NCBI GenBank assembly: GCA_964462535.1
Contig: CAYWXV010000049.1
Span: forward strand, 1-19,294
Direction: 5' to 3'
Length of the DNA stretch: 19,294 nucleotides
From: CAYWXV01 sp964462535
Lineage (GTDB): Bacteria; Bacteroidota; Ignavibacteria; OLB7
Shown: positions 14,370 to 19,294 of the stretch, one piece after another
How positions within the stretch are numbered: the first letter of the stretch is position 1
How the letters are laid out: every line of letters begins with the position of its first letter
Made by a program: the position numbers and the translations under genes
The notes under the pieces: generated by a model
What the model saw: only the letters and a program-made list of their open reading frames with translations
Database searches by the model: none
What the model was told of the DNA's origin: nothing

Positions 14370-14978
14370 TCCCTCCTCCAGACTCCAGAAAAGGAGGTCG
14401 AGCTCCTGCAGCGAAACCTCGAATGTATCGGCCAGCGCCTTGAGCAACTCCTCGTGTCGGAGGTAGGAGGCGCGTGAACCAATGCTGGCCGGAACGGCGT
14501 CGATCATCCCGCATCGATGAAGATGCTTGAGGATGTGCCGATCGATGATGGCCAGGTCCAGGCACCCGATATTCCGCAGGAAATGCGACGCCTCCTTCCA
14601 CCCCAGTCCGGAGACCGCGGTGACCAGTGCCTCCCGACGTTGCGGGGAGTTGAGCGACGCATCGTCGAGGATTCCCATTACGTCGCGCCGACGCCCCATC
14701 AAGGCCAGTAGTCGAGCCCCTTTCTGGTTGTGGAATCGAATGTAGTGCGCCGGGTCGCGCAGGATTGGAGTGGGGTCGAACGGGCGTGCAAGAAAATCGC
14801 TCTCCCGCAGACGGGAGACGACTCGTTCAGCATGAAGCGCCCTCGATCCTGGAGTCAGCAAACAGTAACAGAGCTCCCATATGTACTCGTCGCGCGGAAC
14901 GGCACGGAACTCATCGATCCGGCGCTGAATCGTTGACCGATGGCGCTCGAAATGAACTCGGTACTCTTCAGGGATCAT
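14355..14978 (-). CDS. ogg: 8-oxoguanine DNA glycosylase/AP lyase, Ogg2 type
   Basis: This base-excision repair enzyme would remove 8-oxoguanine and cleave the abasic site by beta-elimination. The 207-residue protein matches the archaeal-type Ogg2 family of the HhH-GPD superfamily. The helical segment YIWELCYCLLTPGSRALHAE comes early. The hairpin is GLGWKEASHFLRNIG (124-138), with nucleophile Lys128, followed by DLAIIDRHILKHL (141-153), with catalytic Asp146. The 18-residue Lys-to-Asp spacing equals that of the Methanocaldococcus enzyme (K129, D147). The start at 14978 overlaps the stop of the T9SS-sorted protein gene as ATGA, so the two are translationally coupled. The family is best known in archaea with scattered bacterial members. 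Confidence 0.9.
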   Translation of the reverse strand: MIPEEYRVHFERHRSTIQRRIDEFRAVPRDEYIWELCYCLLTPGSRALHAERVVSRLRESDFLARPFDPTPILRDPAHYIRFHNQKGARLLALMGRRRDVMGILDDASLNSPQRREALVTAVSGLGWKEASHFLRNIGCLDLAIIDRHILKHLHRCGMIDAVPASIGSRASYLRHEELLKALADTFEVSLQELDLLFWSLEEGTVRK

Positions 14979-17320
14979 TCGACGGCCAGGGTTCTGGTCC
15001 ATACGCGACCCCGAGACATGATTTGGAGGAGATAGAGGGCGCGCGGGAGAGAACCGATGGCTATGGTCTCGAGGCTCCCTTCCTGCAGGCATACTCCCCG
15101 GCGCTCCATAGCGACACGCCCACTGACATCGACGAGACGGAGCGTCCAGTGATCGCCGTTCTGAAACGGACCACGGACCGCAATGGCTTCCCGCGCAGGT
15201 ACTGGAGTGACCGTGACACATGGTGCGTCGGGAGCGTCGACACCGGCAACGATGACCGTGAACGGAAGGGACGTGGCTCCGCATCCCGACTCGTACGAGA
15301 CGCGAACGGTGTATGCACCCGATGACGTAATGAAGTACGTCCGCGATGTTGCTCCGGGTATCTCGACCCCATCAACCGACCATTGATACGCATCTGCCGA
15401 ACTTGATTCGAGAAGAGAACTCGTCAACCGAGTTATTGTCGGCGGTGGAATCGGGGGGTAGACGTGAACACGCACGGCGGGAGAGACTCCGCTGCACCCG
15501 GCCTGATTCGTGACCTGAACGCTGTATCGACCTGACTCGCTTACGCTGATGCTTTGGGTGGTTGCCCCGGTTGACCAGACGTAGGCGACGTATCCAGGCC
15601 CGGCGTCGAGCGTTCCAGTTTCCCCTGAACAGAGAAAGAGCGTGTCGCCGTCGAACAGGACTGGGCGTGGAACCGTTGCAATGGTGAATGAGTCGGTGGG
15701 GTAGGACGTCCGGTCCGGATTGGTGGCACGTAGTCGGAGTCGGTAACCGCTCCCGCTTGGGGCGCCGTCCGGTAGCGTGGCAACAATGATTCCCGAAGCG
15801 GTTGCGGTTCTCTGACCGACCTCGGTTGGCGCAACGAACGAGCCGGTGGAATCGCTTAGCTCTACGCGAAAGATGTTCCCATCGAAGAAGACACCTTCCA
15901 CCGTGTACGGAAGGTGGACCACCGCCCCGGGACAGAAGGGGCCTGCAGGTGACGATGCTGGAGCAATGCTGGCGTCCGAGCCACGTCGAAGCAGATAGAG
16001 ATCAATGGATGAGGGGGGAGGGAGAATGACGCTCCCAAAGCGTCCGGAGACGCCGTAGTTGCCGGCCAGATAGAACTCACCAGTTCGATCGAAGGCCACG
16101 CCGCCACCTCGCGTTCGACCCGGTACGGGATTGTGATCGCCGAACATGGGAACGCCAGCGCCACTGACACCGATCACGGCCACATTTCCGTTGAGGGTCT
16201 CGCGGAGCACCAGATCCCCGAACAGAATGCTGTCCCGATAGTCTGCTACGACGACAACGTCCCCGGTCCCGTTGACGGCGACGTCCACAGCATGCGAGCT
16301 CCCTCCACGCGCAACACTCCCCCATGCAGGGAGCCCCTGCGCGTTCAGTCGGGCGACGAACAGATCCTCGCCACCGTCCCCGCCGATGGTCTGTGACCCA
16401 AGATCCAGGGAGTCGGCACACGAGCCGACAATTGTGATGTTGCCGAACGGATCGACCGCAACGCCACCCGCGTGATCGACGGAATCGCTTCCAAGCCGAC
16501 GACCCCAGATGCCAACGCCATCACGTGTGTAGCGACCAACGGCGACGTCTGTGCCGGCGGAGATTCCGAGATCCGACCCTCCAAACGTGCCGCGACCCTC
16601 GAACTCACCGACGATAGCAATCGCCCCACTGGCGTCGACCCCCACATCGATGCCACGTTCGTCGCCCGGTCCCCCATCCCCCACCAGCCACAAGAGTTGC
16701 CCCGTCGACTCGTACTTGGCAAGGAAGAGATCCGTACCACCAAACGCGCCAATCTCGGCAGTGTCAAATCGCGCCCCTTGGCTGAAGGTTCCGACCACGA
16801 TGGGGCGATCGAGACTATCGACTACAACGCCACCGGCGATGTCCGCTTCCGTGCCCCCACCACGCCTGGCCCAGACCCACGAACCGGAGGGGGAGAGTTT
16901 TGCAATGAAGAGATCATAGTCGCCGCTTGAGGCGAGGACCGTAGAACCGAAGCTGACCGTTCGCTTGAACGACCCGACGACGTAGGCACTCCCACCGCGA
17001 TCGACTGCGATTCCTGCCGGCACGATCTCCCCCGCCCCTCCATTTGCCGCACCCCACCGAATGGCGCCTCCCGAGCTGTACCGGAGAACGACGATCCCGG
17101 CGGTGCCGATCGAAGAGACTTGGACACCGTCGAAGCGAGCGCTCCCCTGAAAGGAGGCCACCATCACAACGTCACCATTGGGGGCAACCGCAACTCGCCC
17201 ACCCGAGTCTATCCCCGAGCCGCCACCAAATCTCCCCCACTGCCAAACCTGCGCATGGACGGGGGGGATGAGAGCGAACAGAGAAAGGAGTGCGAGAGAA
17301 ATCGAGGGGAGTAATCGCAT
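14975..17320 (-). CDS. Secreted beta-propeller (SBBP-like repeat) protein with Ig-like domains and T9SS sorting domain
   Basis: A 781-residue surface or secreted protein. Signal peptide: residues 1-23 (MRLLPSISLALLSLFALIPP, then VHA), with mature Gln24. Seven degenerate repeats of about 60 residues follow. Their conserved cores start near residues 41, 103, 163, 223, 285, 344 and 406 and read like GIAVDRGGSAYVVGSF, GGVVVDSLDRPIVVGTF and GGVAVDPFGNITIVGS. Seven repeats suggest a seven-bladed beta-propeller. Residues about 450-550, 551-622 and 623-692 look like Ig/PKD-type beta-sandwiches (VWSTGATTQSISVSESGRYS). Residues about 700-781 match the type A T9SS C-terminal domain (LRLVDVSGRVAMERRG, LPRALYLLQI, WTRTLAVE). 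Probable role: extracellular binding or adhesion; no catalytic motif is evident. The start at 17320 is set by the signal peptide. Confidence 0.88.
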   Translation of the reverse strand: MRLLPSISLALLSLFALIPPVHAQVWQWGRFGGGSGIDSGGRVAVAPNGDVVMVASFQGSARFDGVQVSSIGTAGIVVLRYSSGGAIRWGAANGGAGEIVPAGIAVDRGGSAYVVGSFKRTVSFGSTVLASSGDYDLFIAKLSPSGSWVWARRGGGTEADIAGGVVVDSLDRPIVVGTFSQGARFDTAEIGAFGGTDLFLAKYESTGQLLWLVGDGGPGDERGIDVGVDASGAIAIVGEFEGRGTFGGSDLGISAGTDVAVGRYTRDGVGIWGRRLGSDSVDHAGGVAVDPFGNITIVGSCADSLDLGSQTIGGDGGEDLFVARLNAQGLPAWGSVARGGSSHAVDVAVNGTGDVVVVADYRDSILFGDLVLRETLNGNVAVIGVSGAGVPMFGDHNPVPGRTRGGGVAFDRTGEFYLAGNYGVSGRFGSVILPPPSSIDLYLLRRGSDASIAPASSPAGPFCPGAVVHLPYTVEGVFFDGNIFRVELSDSTGSFVAPTEVGQRTATASGIIVATLPDGAPSGSGYRLRLRATNPDRTSYPTDSFTIATVPRPVLFDGDTLFLCSGETGTLDAGPGYVAYVWSTGATTQSISVSESGRYSVQVTNQAGCSGVSPAVRVHVYPPIPPPTITRLTSSLLESSSADAYQWSVDGVEIPGATSRTYFITSSGAYTVRVSYESGCGATSLPFTVIVAGVDAPDAPCVTVTPVPAREAIAVRGPFQNGDHWTLRLVDVSGRVAMERRGVCLQEGSLETIAIGSLPRALYLLQIMSRGRVWTRTLAVE

Positions 17321-17455
17321 TCGAGAATATACTTTGGGCGACTCGCTATTTTCCAGACCAATCTGTGGATCAGCATCCGGGAACGCGTTGACTCCTGACT
17401 TCGGAGACGGACAACGGATGATCAACATCTGCCAACGGCCAACCATTTTCGAACC

Positions 17456-18463
17456 ATGTCCCTCACTCATTCGATCGACCGAGTAGCATCCAGTTGGGCA
17501 GAGAGGAACCGGCCGGAGTCGATGAATACCGACTGGGGTCAGTCGCTGCTGGCCTATGGTCTGTTGCGGGCGTACGGGACAACAGGAAATCGGGACGCAC
17601 AAGAGTATCTCCGCCGCTGGCTGACCTACCACCTCGGGGCCGGCGTACATGTGAACTATTTCGTTGGATCATGGAGTATCGGGCTTCTGTATCCCGACGT
17701 CATGGCGTTCTCGCCGGAGTTCGTCGCACCGTTGCGTCACCTTGCACGATCGATCTTCACGTTCATAGAAGAGAAGGCCATTCGCAACGGCACCGGACTC
17801 ATTCTTCACAACGTCGATCTCCCCCATCTCTACATCGACACGGTCTACTATAGCGCCCCGATCCTCGCGAAACTTGGCGCGACGCTCGGTCGGAGTGACT
17901 GGAGCGACGATGCGATGCGACAGATCGAGGGACATTTGAAGATGCTCCGGGATCCGGAGACCGGCTTCTCCATACACTGCCAGGAGAATCTCTCTGAGCG
18001 ACGCTCGGAAGGGGCGTGGGCCAGGGGAAACGGGTGGATCGCGATGACGTGCGCAGAGCTGATGCCGTATGTCAGCAAGAACTCCCGTGAGGGGCGCCAT
18101 CTCCGTTCTATCCTGCGCGACCTGGTCGTTCGCCTCCGCCCACTTCAGACACGCAGTGGGCTCTGGCGAACGATACTGAACGACCGTTCATCGTATGAAG
18201 AGGTCTCCGCGTCGGCGATGTTCGTCTTTGCGATGATCCGTGGACGACGCGCCGGGTGGCTGGACTCCAGCGTCGATGACACCATCGCTCGTGGTCTGCG
18301 AGGCATCCTCCGCAACATCGACGCTGACGGTCGAGTCATCGGTGTATCCGAAGGAACCTGGCCCGGCACGGTCGACTACTACAAGAGCCTCGATCGCGGT
18401 GAATGGTGGTGGGGTACCGGCGGGGTGTTGCTGGCACTCTGCGAGGCGCTCGCCACGGGATGA
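17456..18463 (+). CDS. Unsaturated glycuronyl hydrolase-like protein, GH88/GH105 family
   Basis: A 335-residue (alpha/alpha)6-barrel enzyme predicted to release the unsaturated uronic acid from the non-reducing end of oligosaccharides made by polysaccharide lyases. Typical segments are DWGQSLLAYGLLRAY near the N-terminus, LPHLYIDTVYYSAPILAKLG (122-141) with the probable catalytic Asp128, the hallmark WARGNGWIAM (188-197), SSYEEVSASAMFVFAMIRG (245-263) and WWWGTGGVLLAL (317-328). No signal peptide is present, so it acts in the cytoplasm on imported oligosaccharides. It lies 28 bp upstream of a KDG-kinase-like gene, which suits uronate catabolism. GH105 (rhamnogalacturonyl) and GH88 (glucuronyl) cannot be separated here. 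It is transcribed divergently from the T9SS protein gene across a 135-bp spacer. Confidence 0.85.
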   Translation: MSLTHSIDRVASSWAERNRPESMNTDWGQSLLAYGLLRAYGTTGNRDAQEYLRRWLTYHLGAGVHVNYFVGSWSIGLLYPDVMAFSPEFVAPLRHLARSIFTFIEEKAIRNGTGLILHNVDLPHLYIDTVYYSAPILAKLGATLGRSDWSDDAMRQIEGHLKMLRDPETGFSIHCQENLSERRSEGAWARGNGWIAMTCAELMPYVSKNSREGRHLRSILRDLVVRLRPLQTRSGLWRTILNDRSSYEEVSASAMFVFAMIRGRRAGWLDSSVDDTIARGLRGILRNIDADGRVIGVSEGTWPGTVDYYKSLDRGEWWWGTGGVLLALCEALATG

Positions 18464-18490
18464 GTGCGACCAACCCTCAAAGAACACACA

Positions 18491-19294
18491 ATGGACCTGA
18501 TCGCTCTAGGTGAGTGCCTTGTCGAATTCACGCGCCGTGAAGATGGATCGTGGCGGGCTGGATTTGCTGGCGATGCCGTGAACGTGCTGGTCCACGCCGC
18601 CCGCCTTGGTCGACGGTGCGGATTCATCTCGTCCATTGGCAACGATCTCTTCCGTTCGCTGATCGACATGAGTCTCGTTCGCGAGGGGATCGACATGTCG
18701 CACGTGCGACGCGACGACGAGCGGCGTAATGGCCTCTACTTTATAGAGAACGATCCCCACGGCGAGAGTACGTTTCACTTCTGGAGGGATGGGTCCGCCG
18801 CCACACGGACACTCGTCGATGGCAATCTCGAGTCAATTTCCCTGTACGCGTCAACGGGACAATTCCTGTTTGTCAGCGGCGTGACGCTTGCGGTAATACG
18901 GGATATCGACCGAATAGTGGAGTTGCTTGCGGCGGTGACGAGGACGGGTACACGCGTTGTTCTCGATACCAATTACCGCCGAGCACTCTGGGATTCTCCT
19001 TCCGTCTATGAACAACGTATCGACAACGTCCTCCGCTACACGTCCATTTTCCTCCCATCTATGAGCGACATTCATCACGTCTGGACGGAGCGGGACGTCG
19101 TCGATCTCTGTCGAGAGTGGACCGCCCTCGGTGTCGAGACCATTGTGATCAAGAACGGCGCAGAGGGCGTTCTTCACTACGACAACGGAGAAATGCGCGG
19201 CATACCTCCTCTCCCCGACATCAAGGTCATTGACACCACGGGAGCGGGCGACGCCTTCAACGCGGGGTTCCTATCGGCCACGATCGAGGGCGCA
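18491..19294 (+). CDS. kdgK: PfkB-family kinase, probable 2-keto-3-deoxygluconate kinase (3' end beyond window)
   Basis: The frame opens at ATG 18491 and is still open after 268 codons at the window edge. It would phosphorylate 2-keto-3-deoxygluconate (KDG) to KDG-6-phosphate for aldol cleavage. Ribokinase-family features are LIALGECLVEFTRR at the N-terminus, the first signature GFAGDAVNVLVHAARLG (24-40), FHFWRDGSAATR (95-106), LDTNYRRALW (158-167), which fits the D-x-N-x-R pattern of KDG kinases, and the second signature DTTGAGDAFNAGF (248-260) with the catalytic Asp254. About 40-60 residues are probably missing. It follows the glycuronyl hydrolase by 28 bp and is most likely in the same operon, which supports KDG over fructose as substrate. 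Confidence 0.87.
   Translation, partial: MDLIALGECLVEFTRREDGSWRAGFAGDAVNVLVHAARLGRRCGFISSIGNDLFRSLIDMSLVREGIDMSHVRRDDERRNGLYFIENDPHGESTFHFWRDGSAATRTLVDGNLESISLYASTGQFLFVSGVTLAVIRDIDRIVELLAAVTRTGTRVVLDTNYRRALWDSPSVYEQRIDNVLRYTSIFLPSMSDIHHVWTERDVVDLCREWTALGVETIVIKNGAEGVLHYDNGEMRGIPPLPDIKVIDTTGAGDAFNAGFLSATIEGA

Noticed and set aside
14979..15284. Upstream extension of the 8-oxoguanine glycosylase to 15284
   Set aside because: The extra 102 residues are an out-of-frame shadow of the T9SS sorting-domain region; the ATGA overlap at 14978 is the natural start.
16472..16930. A 152-codon plus-strand frame inside the T9SS protein gene
   Set aside because: It is antisense to the repeat region of a strongly supported gene and has no domain signal.
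17328..17336. TATACTTTG as a promoter for the glycuronyl hydrolase
   Set aside because: The spacing within the box does not match TAnnTTTG, and it is 120 bp from the start codon with no -33 element.

Overview
The window looks like a chromosomal segment of a GC-rich member of the Bacteroidota/Chlorobiota (FCB) group, possibly a Kapabacteria- or Ignavibacteria-like lineage. The main evidence is a secreted protein with a type IX secretion (T9SS) C-terminal sorting domain, several small outer-membrane beta-barrel proteins, and signal peptides that all place a glutamine right after the predicted cleavage site (the Bacteroidetes 'Q-rule'). TAnnTTTG-like promoter boxes and the general lack of Shine-Dalgarno sequences agree with this. 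The species is not identifiable from the sequence alone.

Layout. 1-225 holds GC-rich intergenic palindromic and low-complexity repeats. 226-7044 is mostly plus-strand: a CPD photolyase, then a sugar-phosphate block (BadF/NagK-type sugar kinase, cupin glucose-6-phosphate isomerase, small cupin of the mannose-6-phosphate isomerase type, and a 598-residue class I mannose-6-phosphate isomerase carrying an extra N-terminal kinase-like domain), then FabI. A small beta-barrel gene on the minus strand interrupts the sugar block. 7045-7339 is a non-coding gap between convergent genes with two palindromic elements. 7340-17320 is entirely minus-strand. Read in transcription order it holds: T9SS-sorted beta-propeller protein, Ogg2-type 8-oxoguanine glycosylase, acidic unknown protein, SIS-type bifunctional PGI/PMI, tRNA-Pro(TGG), an oligopeptide-type binding lipoprotein, two paralogous beta-barrel proteins, a decayed beta-barrel pseudogene and its intact paralogue. 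17456-19294 is plus-strand: a GH88/GH105-like unsaturated glycuronyl hydrolase followed by a KDG-kinase-like PfkB kinase that runs off the window.

How the genes work together. Four different folds or families of hexose-phosphate isomerase lie within about 11 kb, together with a sugar kinase, so interconversion of glucose-, fructose- and mannose-6-phosphate is the main theme. The right edge probably begins a cytoplasmic uronate-catabolism operon (unsaturated uronide to 2-keto-3-deoxygluconate to KDG-6-phosphate). Two DNA-repair enzymes are present but not adjacent. The most notable observations are the pseudokinase-PMI fusion, the isomerase redundancy, the pseudogene whose first stop replaces the conserved post-cleavage glutamine codon, the acidic unknown protein translationally coupled to PGI/PMI, and the structured non-coding region at 7179-7284. 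I did not find a defence island, CRISPR array, insertion sequence or phage module.
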